From contig JAVGWX010000013.1 of NCBI GenBank assembly GCA_036924085.1, positions 47,947,675 to 48,011,674 of the forward strand: 64,000 nucleotides of DNA, in the 5' to 3' direction. Positions 1-11,068 of this stretch are shown in pieces. The translations under genes and the position numbers were made by a program. The DNA comes from Ariolimax columbianus (taxonomy: Eukaryota; Mollusca; Gastropoda; Stylommatophora; Arionidae). The notes under the pieces were generated by a model. That model did not search any database. It was not told the origin of the DNA and was given only the letters and a program-made list of their open reading frames with translations. The stretch's first letter is position 1, and every line of letters begins with the position of its first letter.

Positions 1-55
1 CAAATGTTACAAATATATACAAGACAAAATATAACAACATATGCAAATAATGTGT

Positions 56-60
<5 letters not shown>

Positions 61-140
<80 letters not shown>
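61..140. repeat. (TC)n(TA)n microsatellite
   Basis: An uninterrupted TC run passes directly into a TA run and then a short CA run. It is a compound simple repeat and is not coding. The 69-residue reading frame across it is only the translated dinucleotide. Confidence 0.95.
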
Positions 141-150
<10 letters not shown>

Positions 151-980
151 TTATTTGCATACATACAAGAGGCAACAGTGCAGATACATAATTGTATTTT
201 CAAAGAACGGTAGATGAAGCAGAAGAAGACTACCAAATATATCTTATTAGACATATAAGAGTAAATAGCTTGTTAAAAGAAAAGGAATGAACTAAAACCA
301 ATGTGATTGCTAAATAATCAGACAAAAGCGCTTGATCAATTCACAGCGTCGTGTCCAAATCATATTACAAAACTCAGTTGCAGACTTCCACAACCCACAG
401 CGAAATCAACAACACTGTCGGAATCAGAGAGTGCTGCACCAACAGATTCCATTATCACCGAGAAGCGAATCATTTCAGGTAACAATAGCAGGATATATTA
501 TGGCATTGATACAAGTGTTACCTAATGAAGCTCATGACGTCAGCTCTCTCCGGCCTCAGCGTACTGTTTCTTGTGTTTCAACACTCGGAATATGAGAGCA
601 ATAACTTTAATGCAGACACGGTCGACATGTTTCTGACGAATTTCCAACTCACTCTGCAAACTCGTTTATCACTGGCAGGTTGTACGTTCCACGGGGTGTC
701 CCACTCGCTACCGGCGCGTGGTGTTCCCTTATAACTTTTAAACTAATCAACGTAATTCAATCAAATTTGACACGGGCATACCTTGTTGTTTGGGAAACAT
801 AATCAGCTCAAATTAAATGTTGCAAGTCGTCACCATTAGCATAAAGTTATGCCTGTACGCGCCTAACTATGTTATGAAAGGTATTCCCCAACGTACCAGG
901 AGTTAGACTTAGCACCAGGAGTTAGACTTAGTTTCCAGCCCAATGTTTGCTTGGCTTGGCTTGACTTGGCTTGGCTATCT
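141..980. other. no gene recognised
   Basis: The short reading frames here have no recognisable domain. A small imperfect repeat of the 10-mer cttggcttgg and close variants lies at about 950-985, next to the dispersed repeat that follows. Confidence 0.5.
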
Positions 981-1310
981 TGGCTTCGGTCGTTCTCAAT
1001 CTCCCACTACCAAACACTAAAAGTAGAATGTAGTCAAGAGAACGGACTGCGATATTTGCACCTTTCGGTCTAACACATCCGAGTTCAGGAAACATGTTTT
1101 GATTTCCGGGTTAGCATTCCCTCTTCGATCCCTTCTCCTTAGCCAGTCTGCCCTGCTGCAACCTGTTATCCAGGACCACCACGTGGAGATGTAGAAGGGC
1201 CTTGGCAGCTCTGGTTCGCTGGCCCTGACGCCTGCAATCAGTTATGGGTCGCTGACCACTGCAGCTCATGCGCTGCTCAGCATCTTGATCCCGAATGTTT
1301 TCTTGCAGTC
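981..1310 (+). repeat. dispersed repeat family D, copy 1
   Basis: This element recurs in the same orientation near 13495, 24960, 37350 and 46005. All copies share a start like ttcgttctcaatctccc, then a block ending tttcggtctaacacatcc. The full-length copies (here, 13.5 and 37.35 kb) continue to tgggtcgctgaccactgcag. No tRNA-like head or open frame is conserved, so its class is unknown. It may be a LINE untranslated region or a non-tRNA SINE. Confidence 0.75.
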
Positions 1311-1611
1311 CCGTGAGATTGTGTGGCTTGTTGCGAAACACTTCTCCTTTCAGCTTGGATTGGTCCATATGTAAAAATCAGGTGCGGTTAGGTCAGACGA
1401 CATTTGTGGTCAAAGTCCATGAAAAGTTACACGATCATGAATATTGGAAGCAATTTCAGCCATGATGAAATTTGAGTTGTGGTCATGTAGCTCCATCCTG
1501 CTTGAAATAGCCAGCCAGTAGGTTCTTGTCGTCCAGCTGGTTCCCAGTTTGTACATGTCGAACTATTTCGAATTACGTTCATTGGTTTTTAAAAAGCCGC
1601 CGTTTCGAGAG

Positions 1612-1905
1612 ATGGCACGAATTGATGCAGGTCCCCAGAGATGGCACGAATTGATGCAGGTCCCAGAGATGGCACGAATTGATGCAGGCCCCAGAGATGG
1701 CACGAATTGATGCAGGCCCCAGAGATGGCACGAATTGATGCAGGTCCCAGAGATGGCACGAATTGATGCAGGCCCCAGAGATGGCACGAATTGATGCAGG
1801 CCCCAGAGATGGCACGAATTGATGCAGGCCCCAGAGATGGCACGAATTGATGCAGGACCCAGAGATGGCACGAATTGATGCAGGCCCCAGAGTTGGCACG
1901 AATTG
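1612..1905. repeat. 28-bp minisatellite, about 10 copies
   Basis: Tandem units of about 28 bp contain the core gatggcacgaattgatgcag, with small length changes in the ggccccaga part. The array abuts the LINE C-terminal remnant downstream. Minus-strand reading frames of 102-197 residues across it are by-products of the repeat. Confidence 0.92.
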
Positions 1906-1949
1906 GTGAATTCCTCAGAGATGGAACTTCTTGATAAACCTGCCCCGGG

Positions 1950-2205
1950 ACATCATCTACCATACACAACATAAAAGTCGCTGAACGGACTCCGAACTGG
2001 TGTATCACGGTGCAAGAGGAATATAAAGCGATGGAGATCCACAGATGATGACACGTGACTGGGGCGCAATACAGGACACAGACCACCTGATGACCTGCCC
2101 TGACCTCCAGGAAACATGCAATAGGTGTAACATGCTGGTAGCAATGGACAATACAATCCATGTCGCTGGATACTGGAAGCATGAAGTATGACGTGGTGTT
2201 TGTAC
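1950..2205 (+). pseudogene. LINE family W, C-terminal fragment with Cys/His motif
   Basis: Joined over one frameshift, the plus strand reads LNGLRTGVSRCKRNIKRW, then WGAIQDTDHLMTCP, then VAGYWKHEV. This is the tail of a non-LTR retrotransposon ORF2, where a C-x-C-G...H-L-x-x-C-P zinc-knuckle-like motif follows the RT. The first Cys position is damaged, frames shift and stops follow. A second copy lies at 37730-37935. It is a 5'-truncated dead copy between two minisatellites. Clade not determined. Confidence 0.65.
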
Positions 2206-2219
2206 ATGGAAAGTAATTG

Positions 2220-3240
2220 AGTATTGGTATATTTGGTGGGGTGACTGAGAAGACGGAGATCCTTGTGTATGAGGTGAAGTGACTGAGAAGGAGATCCTTG
2301 TGTATGAGGTGACGTGACTGAGAAGGAGATCCTTGTTTATGAAGTAATGTGACTGAGAAAGAGATCCTTGTTTATGAGGTGCGGTGACTGAGAAGACGGA
2401 GATCCTGGTGTATGAGATGACTGAGAAGGAGATCCTTGTGTATGAGGTAAAGTGACTGAGAAGACGGAGATCCTGGTGTATGAGGTAAAGTGACTGAAAA
2501 GGAGATCCTTGTGTATGAGGTGAGGAGACTGAGAAGGAGATCATTGTGTAAGAGGTGAAGTGACTGAGAAGGAGATTCTTGTGTATGCGGTGACAGAAGG
2601 AGATCCTTGTGTATGAGGTGACTGAGAAGGAAATCTTTGTGTATGAGGTGAGGTGACTGAGAAGGGGGACATCCTTGTGTATGAGGTGATGTGACTGAGA
2701 AGAGAGACATCCTTGTGTAAGAGGTGAGGTGACTGAGAAGGAGATCCTTGTGTATGAGGTGAGGTGACTGAGAAGAGGGACATCCTTGTGTATGAGATGA
2801 CTGAGAAGGAGATCATTGTGTATGAGGTGAGGTGACTGAATACAGAGATCATTGTGTATGAGGTGAGGTGACTGAGAAGGAGGTCCATGTGTATGAGGTG
2901 AGGTGACTGAAGATGGAGATCCTTGTGTATTAGGTGAGGTAACTGAGAAGGAGATCCTTGTGTAATGGGTTGAGGTGACTGAGAAGAGGGACATCCTTGT
3001 GTATGAGGTGACTGAGAAGGAGATCCTTGTGTATGAGGTGACTGAGAAAGAGATCCTTGTTTATAAGGTGAGGTGCCTGAGAAGAGGGAGATCATTGTGT
3101 ATGAGGTGACTGAGAAGGAGATCCTTGTGTATGAGGTGACTGAGAAAGAGATCCTTGTTTATAAGGTGAGATGCCTGAGAAGAGGGAGATCATTGTGTAT
3201 GAGGTGACTGAGAAAGAGATCCTTGTGTATGAGGTGAGAT
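2220..3240. repeat. ~36-bp satellite, subfamily 1
   Basis: About 28 units contain gtgactgagaaggagatcc followed by ttgtgtatgagg. Units vary by short indels. Minus-strand frames of up to 329 residues (SVTSPHTQGSP type) are repeat by-products with no start context or domain. The array grades into the next subfamily at about 3240. Confidence 0.93.
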
Positions 3241-3900
3241 GTTCCATTCTTGATAATAAAAAGAAAAATGCAAGGCGCCCTTCTAGCATGATACAGATAC
3301 AAATGGAAAGACACTTCCAGCATGATAAAGAGACAGAGAAAACACTTCTCGCCTGATAAAGAGACAAATTGAAAGGCACTTTTACCATGATACAGAGACA
3401 AAGAGAAAGACACTTCCAATATGATAAAGAGACAAAGAAAACGATTCTTCCAAAATGATAAAGAGACAAAGGGAAAGACACTTCCAGTACGATAACTAGA
3501 CAAAGAGAAAGACTTCTAGCATAATAGAAAGACACAAAAAAGATAATTCTAGCATGATAAAGAGATGTAGAGGAATACACTTCTAGCATGATAAAGAGAC
3601 AATAATAATAAAGACACCTAGCATGATAAAGGGACAAATAGAAAGACACTTCTAGCATGATAAAGAGACAGAGACAACAACACGTACAGTATGATTAAAA
3701 AGACAAAGATCCTCCAATTACAGCAAAATGACTGAGGCAAAAATTTTTGACCGTTAGGTGAAAAGACAGAGAAAAAGATTCCCATCTGAAGGTAAAACAA
3801 AATAAAGAAGAAGATTCTCATGTAAGTATTAACAGTATGATATAAAGATGAAGATTTTCCTTTGTGAAAACAGGTTTTAAGAATAATACTCTACTAGATG
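3240..3900. repeat. ~36-bp satellite, subfamily 2 and degenerate transition
   Basis: Units read roughly agcatgataaagagacaaa plus gagaaagacacttct. From about 3700 to 3900 the repeat becomes very degenerate, but the rhythm of a gag/gac block followed by agaaaaagatt persists. The unit aligns in layout with the subfamilies on both sides. Confidence 0.85.
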
Positions 3901-6520
3901 GGCGAAAATTCAAAGAAAACCAGAAAAAAACTTATTTGTGAGACAAACAGACCAAGAAGAACTCACTTCTATGTGAGACAAACAGATCAAGAACTCACTT
4001 CTATGTGAGACAAACAGACCAAGAAGAACTCACTTCTATGTGAGACAAACAGATCAAGAACACACTTCTATGTGAGACAACCACTGCAAGAAGAACACAC
4101 TTCTATGGGGAGACAAACAGACCAATAACTCACTTCTATGTGAGATATAAACAGACCAAGACGACACTTTTATGTGAGACAAACAGACTAGGAAGACACT
4201 TTTATGTGAGACAAACAGACCAAGAACTCACTTCTATGTGAGGCAAACAGACCAAGAAGAACACATTTCTATGTGAGACAAACAGACTAAGAAGAACGCA
4301 CGTCTATGTGAGATAACCAGACCAAGAAGAACACACTTCTATGGTTAGACATACCGACCAAGAAGAACACACTTCTATAGTGAGACAAACAGACCAAGAA
4401 GACCACACTTCTACAGTGAGACAAACGGACAAGAAAGAAGCAACTTCTATGTGAGACAAACAGACCGATAAGAACACACTTATATGGTGAGACAAACAGA
4501 TCAAGACCACACTTCTATGTGAAACAAACAGACCAAGAAATCCCACTTAAATGGCGAGACAAATAGACCAAGAAGAACACACTTCTATGATGAGACAAAC
4601 AGATCAAGAACACACTTCTATGTGAGACAAACAGACCAAGAAACACTTCTATGCTAGACAAACAGACCAAGAAAAACACATTTCTATGGTGAGACAAACA
4701 GACCAAGAAGAACACACTTCTATGGAGAGACAAACAGACCAAGAAGAACACATTTTTATGTGAGCCAAACAGACCAAGAAGAACTCACTTCTATGGTTAG
4801 ACAACCAGACCAAGAACACACTTCTATGTGAGATAAACATACCAAGAACAAATTTATATGGAGAGACAAAAAGACCAAGAAGAACACACTTTTATGTGAG
4901 CGAAACAGATCAAGAAGAACTCACTTCTATGATCCAAACAGACCAAAAAGACACTTCTATGTGAGACAAACAGACCAAGAACACACTTTTATGTGAGACA
5001 AACGGACAAAGAAGAACACATTTCTATGTCAGACAAACAGACCAAGAACTCACTTCTATGTGATCCAAACAGACCAAGAAGACATTTCTGTGTGAGACAA
5101 ACAGATCAAGAAGAACACACTTCTGTGTGAGACAAACAGACCAAGAACACACTTCTATGTGAGAGACCAAGAAGAATCTTCTATGTTAGACAAAAAGACC
5201 AAGAAGAACACATTTCTTTGGTGACACAAACAGACAAAGAAGAACACACTTCTATGGAGAGACAAACAGACCAAGAAGAACACACTTTTATGTGAGCCAA
5301 ATAGACCAAGAAGAACTCACTTCTATGATCCAAACAGATCAAGAAGACACTTCTATGTGAGACAGCAGGCCAAGAACACACTTCTATGTGAGACAAACAT
5401 ACCAAGAACACACTTTTATGTGAGACAAACGGACAAAGAAGAACACATTTCTATGTTAGACAACCTGACCAAGAAGAACACACTTCTATGGGGAGACAAA
5501 CCGACCAAGAAATCACTTCTATTTGAGACAAACAGACCAAGAAGACATTTCTATGTCAGACAAACAGACTAGGAAGACACTTACATGTGAGAAAACAGAC
5601 CAAGAACTCACTTCTATGTGAAACAAACAGACCAAGAAGAACACATTTCTATGTGAGACAAACAGACCAAGAAGAACGCACTTCTATGTGAGACCAAGAA
5701 AAATACACTTATATGGTGATAAAAACAAAATCAAGAAAAACTCACTTCTATGTGAGACAAACAGACCAAGAAAACACACTTCTATGGTTAGACAAACCGA
5801 CCAAGAAGAACACACTTCGATAGTGAGACAAACAGACCAAGAAGAACACACTTCTACAATGAGACAAACAGACAAGGAATAACACACTTCTATGTGAGAC
5901 AAACATACCGAGATAAACACACTTCTATGGTGAGACAAACAGATCAAGAACACACTTCTTTGTGAGACAAACAGACCAAGAACACACTACTATGTGAAAC
6001 AAACAGACCAAGAAAACACACTTAAATGGTGAGACAAACAGACCAAGAAGAACACACTTCTATGATGAGACAAACAGATCAAGAAGAACACACTTCAATG
6101 TGAGACAAACAGACCAAGAAACAGTTCTATGTTAGACAAACAGACCAAGAAGAACACATTTCTTTGGTGACACAAACAGACAAAGAAGAACACACTTCTA
6201 TGGAGAGACAAACAGACCAAGAAGAACACACTTTTATGTGAGCCAAATAGACCAAGAAGAACTCACTTCTATGATCCAAACAGATCAAGAAGACACTTCT
6301 ATGTGAGACAGCAGGCCAAGAACACACTTCTATGTGAGACAAACATACCAAGAAGAACTTACTTCTATGGTGAGACAAACAGATCAAGAAGAACTCACTT
6401 TCTATGGTGAGACAAACAGACCAAGAAGAACTCACTTCTATGGTGAGACAAACATACCAAGAAGAACACACTTCTGTGTGAGACAAACAGACCAAGAAGA
6501 CACTTCTATGTGATATTAAA
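3900..6520. repeat. ~30-38-bp satellite, subfamily 3, about 75 copies
   Basis: Units read ttctatgtgagacaaacaga followed by ccaagaagaacacac. Copy length changes mostly through loss of the aga/aac triplets. A block at about 5165-5405 is nearly repeated at about 6115-6350 (offset about 946 bp), showing higher-order duplication. The array ends at 6520, and an isolated subfamily-1-like sequence (gaggtgactgagaag) follows at about 6545. Confidence 0.93.
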
Positions 6521-6899
6521 AATAATAAAAATACTCTTTTACAGAGGTGACTGAGAAGAAAATTCTTTTTCTATATTTGACATTGCAATGAAGACTTTTC
6601 TATGTACAGAAAAAACAAACGAAAACGAAAAACAAACTACTTGCAGGTTTCATAAAACTTTGCCTCGAATTGAAAATCGAACGACTATTCAAATCTACAT
6701 CTCACAAAAATCTGGTCGTATGTTCGTAATGTGTACAAAATGTATTTAGGAAACAAGTCTGCAATTGGACGTTGATGCCAGCTAGTTTTATACGTTGAAG
6801 AAGCCAGAATAAAATCTTGTCAATTATGGGAGATTAATAACGGTTAGTTGGTCTTTGTGACCAACAAAGCTGCACGACTTCAATAATTTGTTTTGCGTA
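6521..6899. other. no gene recognised
   Basis: AT-rich flank between the satellite and a LINE tail. One degenerate satellite unit is visible near 6545; nothing else is supported. Confidence 0.5.
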
Positions 6900-7768
6900 T
6901 CATTTGTTATATGCGGAATGTATAATGAGAAATGTTCAGGAAGACGAGAACATTGGCAGTTTCGACCCATTTACGATTGGCGGATATGAGATTCCTGAGT
7001 TACGATACGAAAACGACACAGTGATACTATCAAGAAGTGCAGAAGGGCTAGAGCAGCTAATTTCAGCTGTACATGGACATAGTAAAGATCAAACAAGTTT
7101 GTAAACATAGATAAAACATAAAATAATGACCACCGACAAAACACAATGTTAGCATACATTTACAGTAGGTGGTGAGGAAATAGATCAGGTCACACATTTT
7201 GAATATCTAGGTTTCAGAATTGACAAAAATGGCGACTGCTCGAAAGAAATCAGAAGAAGACTAGCCATGGTTATGCAGAGACTAAACAGACTGAAGAAAG
7301 TATAGCAGAACACCAACAAAATTATAAAATTAAAAGTCTGTAAATCATGGACGATCGCCAAAACTTCAAGACAAAGCATCGAATCCTTCGAGTCAAAATG
7401 TTACACAAAGATCTTCAGAATACCCAGGACAGAGAAAAAGACAAATGTAGACATTCGGCAAGAGTTGAGCATAGAGGAGAACTGGTTTATCAATTCCATT
7501 TTGGCTAGAAAATGCAAATACTTTGGTCACGTCAAGAAACACAACGGTCTCGAGAGAACGGTGATGGAAGGTATGGTGCCAGGTAAAAGAGGAAGGGGTA
7601 GACCAAGAAGAGGAAGGGGTAGACCAAGAAGACGATGGCACCAAGATATCCAGGAATGCCTGGGTATGACTGTGGCGGAGGCTAGAGTTTTGTCAAGGGA
7701 ACGAGATTCTTTCAGACAGACTGTGATGGCAGCGACGTTCTATAAAGGACATGCTACATGATGATAAT
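6900..7768 (+). pseudogene. LINE family Y, copy 1 (RT motif C to 3' end)
   Basis: A 5'-truncated RTE/Jockey-like LINE. It begins in the RT domain at IGGYEIPELRYENDTVILS; motif C, normally Y-A/V-D-D, is mutated to Y-E-N-D. It continues over frameshifts through ESFESKCYTKIFRI, IRQELSIEENWFINSILA, KYFGHVKKHNGLERT and RRRWHQDIQECLG to the end TFYKGHAT-stop, followed by atgatgataatg. Other copies at 38.2-40.4, 41.0 and 56.7 kb share the Arg-rich RPRRRW segment and an ATG-rich 3' tail. It is inactive: catalytic Asp lost, stop codons present, no 5' part. Confidence 0.8.
7590..7631 (+). repeat. 21-bp in-frame duplication inside LINE Y
   Basis: Two perfect 21-bp copies encode RGRGRPR twice in the Arg-rich C-terminal region. 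Family copies at 57400 and 41200 have a single copy. It is the smallest example here of tandem gain inside transposon coding DNA. Confidence 0.9.
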
Positions 7769-7769
7769 G

Positions 7770-8180
7770 TTATTTGTTTGTTTGTAGGAAAGAAATGTAT
7801 GGTATTACTGTAGATTTCTGAACGTTTTGTTTCTGTGAAATGTCATGTTCCAACTGGGGCCGTGTTTGAACTAATGCAACTAAATTTATCGGTTCTTTCA
7901 ATGTCGTTAATACAAGCGCGACCCAAACACTGTGATACCTGAGCGGGAAAATAAGATCACCTGGCAGACCTCCCACCAGATGGTAGGATTCGCTCTAGCT
8001 GCACAAAACTCGAGATCCTAAAACAAACAAGTTAGATGAGACCAGCACAAACCCCCCAAAACATAGCACTGATTGAGCCCAGCCCACTAAGCAGAGAAAT
8101 GCCCCCGGCTACTACCAACTTGCACAAGAGTTTGGACCTGTTAACACAGGTGTAGATGTACCTGTCGTTTAAGACTTAAA
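7770..8180. other. no gene recognised
   Basis: Mixed sequence between a LINE 3' end and a SINE. I see no conserved frame or structured repeat. Confidence 0.4.
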
Positions 8181-8439
8181 CGTAAAGTAAAGTAACCCTT
8201 AGTATTACTGCCGTATGGGTATGAGGTGTTAGTGATCTCACATTTCAAAGGCTCGGCTATATGAGTGCGGTAGCCATCTCCTCTCCCTCGCCGCTTTTAC
8301 TTCCTGGACTGAACCGGTACCCATTTAAGAATGAGTCGACACGGGTACCGTTGCAATCTGAAAAAAACATTCCGCCTCAACTGGGGATCACTCAGATGCG
8401 AAGCCAGGTAGATAACCACTGCGCTACACGGCTTCCTAA
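8181..8439 (-). mobile_element. SINE family 1, copy 1
   Basis: Read on the minus strand, a tRNA-like head (gtgtagcgcagtggttatc, A-box-like) leads into a body containing ccatttaa, agaggag and atggctaccgcactcatat, ending near gggttacttt. The same ~260-bp element is at 35677-35935 (minus) and 63228-63501 (plus). It is a tRNA-derived, RNA polymerase III-type SINE that depends on a LINE for movement. The B-box here is degenerate. Confidence 0.85.
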
Positions 8440-8924
8440 GACTAAGACGACCAAAACAGGTTATCCAAATATGCACATATGGGATAGGTGGAGCTGTACT
8501 ACGCAATAGGTTAAGCCAGTTGGCACTTATCTGTTGGGAGTCAGAGGTAGAGTTGGGAAATACTGAGAGGAGTGGGGCATCCATGACCACAACGTCCAGT
8601 ATAAGAATGAAGAGCGAGGCAGTTACTCCGGCTATCATGTGGGTGTCTGGGACCTCTTTAATGAAAACCGAAGTCGTCTCGGGATCTCAATCTCTGCTGA
8701 TGGCATTAGTGAATAGTGGAGATTGAGGCATTGCATCTCTGGGAACTTGCTTGAAGTTACTGTCCTAGTCATGATGGGCTGTGCGAGAATGAAATAGTGG
8801 ATCTTCTGGTCTTTAGGGCATCCACAGTGGGGACATTGGCAATGGGTTGATGCGACATTTTGAAGTTGATCAAGGGCCGCCTTTTAGATGAAACAAATAG
8901 ATGACACAAAGCGAGCAGACAGTA
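8440..8924 (-). other. possible LINE C-terminal remnant
   Basis: The minus strand reads HCQCPHCGCPKDQKIHYFIL near 8800-8850, a Cys/His spacing like the zinc-knuckle at the end of RNase H LINEs, but the context is too decayed to assign. The 113-residue minus frame at 8297-8638 mostly overlaps the SINE and is not supported. Confidence 0.2.
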
Positions 8925-9110
8925 TAAGGCAAACATAGATTATGAAGTAAACACCTTGTACAAGCGAACACTCATTATGAAGTGAAAAGTGAACACCTTT
9001 TAGAAGCGAACACTCATTATGAAGTAAACACCGTGTAGAAGTATTTACTTATTGTGAAGTGAACACCTTGAATACGCATTCATTTATTGTGAAGTGAGCA
9101 CCTTGAAGAA
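8925..9110. repeat. ~40-bp minisatellite, about 5 copies
   Basis: Imperfect units contain cattatgaagtgaacacctt and a variable tagaagcgaacact part. Short and degenerate; origin unknown. Confidence 0.75.
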
Positions 9111-9469
9111 AGCAAAACACCCCCCACCCTCCCCCATAAAATAGATTACTTAACACATCTAGGAAACTGTCAACGCGATACAAGTTGGTATGCTGAGGCC
9201 TGAGCTGCGTTTGTTTTATCACAATTTTATCACATTCACTGCCAATTCCCGGATCGGCCTGTGCCACAGACATTCCTGATATCTCCAACAAAAACTGACT
9301 TATTCCTTCAGATAATCTGTAGCAGACATCGCTATTCTCAACACCCATGGAATTTATTATCCATTGCGTGTTTTATCAAAGTGTGCTGTCGCACGAACCC
9401 TCTTCATTGTCTCATTCTTCTTATCCTCGATAAAAAAAAACAACACAAATAGGTAATAGCTCAGAGAGG

Positions 9470-9752
9470 ACTCAATTGTCTCGAGGTAAGGTCTCAGCAT
9501 TGGGTGCCGGAGATCGCGGGTTCGAATCACGTGGAGAACGGGATTTTTTTCATGTGGATCTTCCGGTAAAAATGGCCACGATCTCTGGGTAGTGAGATCG
9601 GACTCCCGTGTTCTCTGTGTCGAACACTTTAAAAAATCACTTGGTCAGTTAAAATTCCAAAAGAGCTGCCGGGACACATTAAAAAATTCATGTTAAAAAT
9701 CTATCCAAATTATGTGTACCTTCCCCAGCCTAGTAAGCCGCAGGAAGTTTAA
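9470..9752 (+). mobile_element. SINE family 3, copy 1
   Basis: A tRNA-like head (tctcgaggtaagg as A-box, gcgggttcgaatcac as a good B-box) is followed by a body with the shared blocks gttaaaaatctatccaaat and agccgcaggaagtttaaaa. Copies at 13015-13240 and 24119-24300 have the same orientation. It fits an RNA polymerase III SINE with a conserved 3' block that may mirror a partner LINE tail. Confidence 0.82.
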
Positions 9753-9799
9753 AAATATCTCAAAATGCAACGGCCGTCGTTCATCGTAGACGATGATAG

Positions 9800-10035
9800 C
9801 ATAATTTATTTTGCTAGCGTTATTTTTAGTGAGGATTAACTGCGCTACATTTTATCCTCACTCTCTCGTCTCGAGCCGCCCCATCCCAGTGGCAAGTCAA
9901 GGACAAGACGACTAGGGGGCGACTACGAGATGCAGGGGACTCCGCATCAAGCACCCGTGAAAAAGACGGCGGAGTCCGGAGACGAACCCACACCACCTGA
10001 TCACAAGACCGACGGCTTAACCACGGAATCCAAAA
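9800..10035 (-). mobile_element. diverged SINE family 2 relative
   Basis: The central block (cctcactctc, cagtggcaag, aagacgact) matches SINE family 2 copies at 14.2, 20.3, 28.2 and 30 kb. The minus-strand head differs: tggttaagccgtcggtcttg with a B-box-like gtgggttcgtctccgg. Same core with a different tRNA-like head suggests head exchange, which is known among SINEs. Confidence 0.6.
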
Positions 10036-10229
10036 TATATCTACTGCATACATTAATAACATGCTCTTTCGAATATCAGGATTCCAAGTGGAAATCGCTC
10101 AGTGACTTCGCCGGGAAAAAACCAAAATGATTCCGACGTTATGACCGCAGTGTTTTCTTCGGGGACAAGGAACACAACAAGAAGACTATTGGGAAACCAT
10201 TACAAAATACAAGATATGTAAAAATTAGC

Positions 10230-10556
10230 GTTTTAAATTTGTTGCCTTACCAGGATATGCCAGGAAAGAGTGAGACTCGGTATGCCAGTTATGAAAAAGA
10301 GTAGACTAAACAATAAATGGTCAAAATGATTGCACAATGACAAAATCACACAATAAAGCTACAAACAATAAACCGTCTGTTGATATATTGTTGTTAGTTT
10401 TGTTAGGTTAGTTTTTTGTTACAGTTTTTGTGTTATTTTTTTTTACATATCGTCTTTTTTGTGTATGGATCATGTTTTGTTTGGTCCACTATATTTCATA
10501 ACTGGCATGTCGTGTCTCACATTTTCCTGGCACATCCTGTTACGGCGGCGAACTTA
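10230..10556. mobile_element. MITE / foldback element with ~90-bp inverted repeats
   Basis: The left arm contains gccaggaaagagtgagac and atgccagttatgaaa. The right arm contains their imperfect reverse complements (tttcataactggcat, gtctcacattttcctggc). Pairing extends outward (ttaaatttgttgcc with ggcggcgaacttaa) and inward (gactaaac with gtttggtc). The ~150-bp interior is AT-rich and noncoding. No transposase is present, so it is probably a non-autonomous DNA element. Target duplication not identified. Confidence 0.75.
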
Positions 10557-10849
10557 ACTGCTCATAACTAATTCTGGAATCCCACTACCAGTTGTGTCAC
10601 TATTCTTTTTTTCCTTTCCAGTTTCTTTTTATATTCCCTCTACTATAAGAACACCACACCTGTGAACATGCAAAGATGAACTGGGACAGGACCTTGGTCT
10701 GGCGTGATACTACAAGAGAAATTAAAGAAATGAGTTGACCTGGCATGCGGCTCACGCTGTACTTAGACGACCATCAAGTTTCATTAAATTGGTTTGCGGT
10801 ACAAGCGACAGAATCACAGATCGGGAGAAGGTTTGGACACATTTTCTGT

Positions 10850-11068
10850 TTAAATTACATAGAGCAACATAGAATGAGGTAGTTTAACCACATTGTGAGA
10901 ATGTAGCCAGACCACATTGTTCGTGCAGCCTTCTACATAAGAACATCAGGAAGAAAGTCTAGAGGTAGACCGTGGAAAAGGTGGATAGACAGCGTGAACG
11001 AGAGCTGCCGTAAAGTGGAGAAAAGTGTCAGTCAGGCCACGAGAGAGGTGAAAGACAAATACATACTA
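10850..11068 (+). pseudogene. LINE C-terminal fragment
   Basis: The plus strand reads RHRMRQFNHIVRM, then SGRKSRGRPWKRWIDSVNES, then SVSQATREVKDKYILRQLV. This is the usual ORF2 C-terminus of RTE/Jockey-like LINEs (G-H-V-x-R-M ... R-G-R-P-x-K-R-W ... W-R-x-L-V). One stop interrupts the first part. The 33-bp array begins exactly at its last codons. Confidence 0.72.

Noticed and set aside
1563..3658. Minus-strand His/Ser-rich and Tyr/Ser-rich frames up to 329 residues
   Set aside because: By-products of 28-bp and ~36-bp minisatellites with indels. No conserved domain.
9470..9540. Functional tRNA gene
   Set aside because: Good A- and B-box-like sequences, but no closed acceptor stem or anticodon arm. 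The same head recurs with the SINE 3 body.
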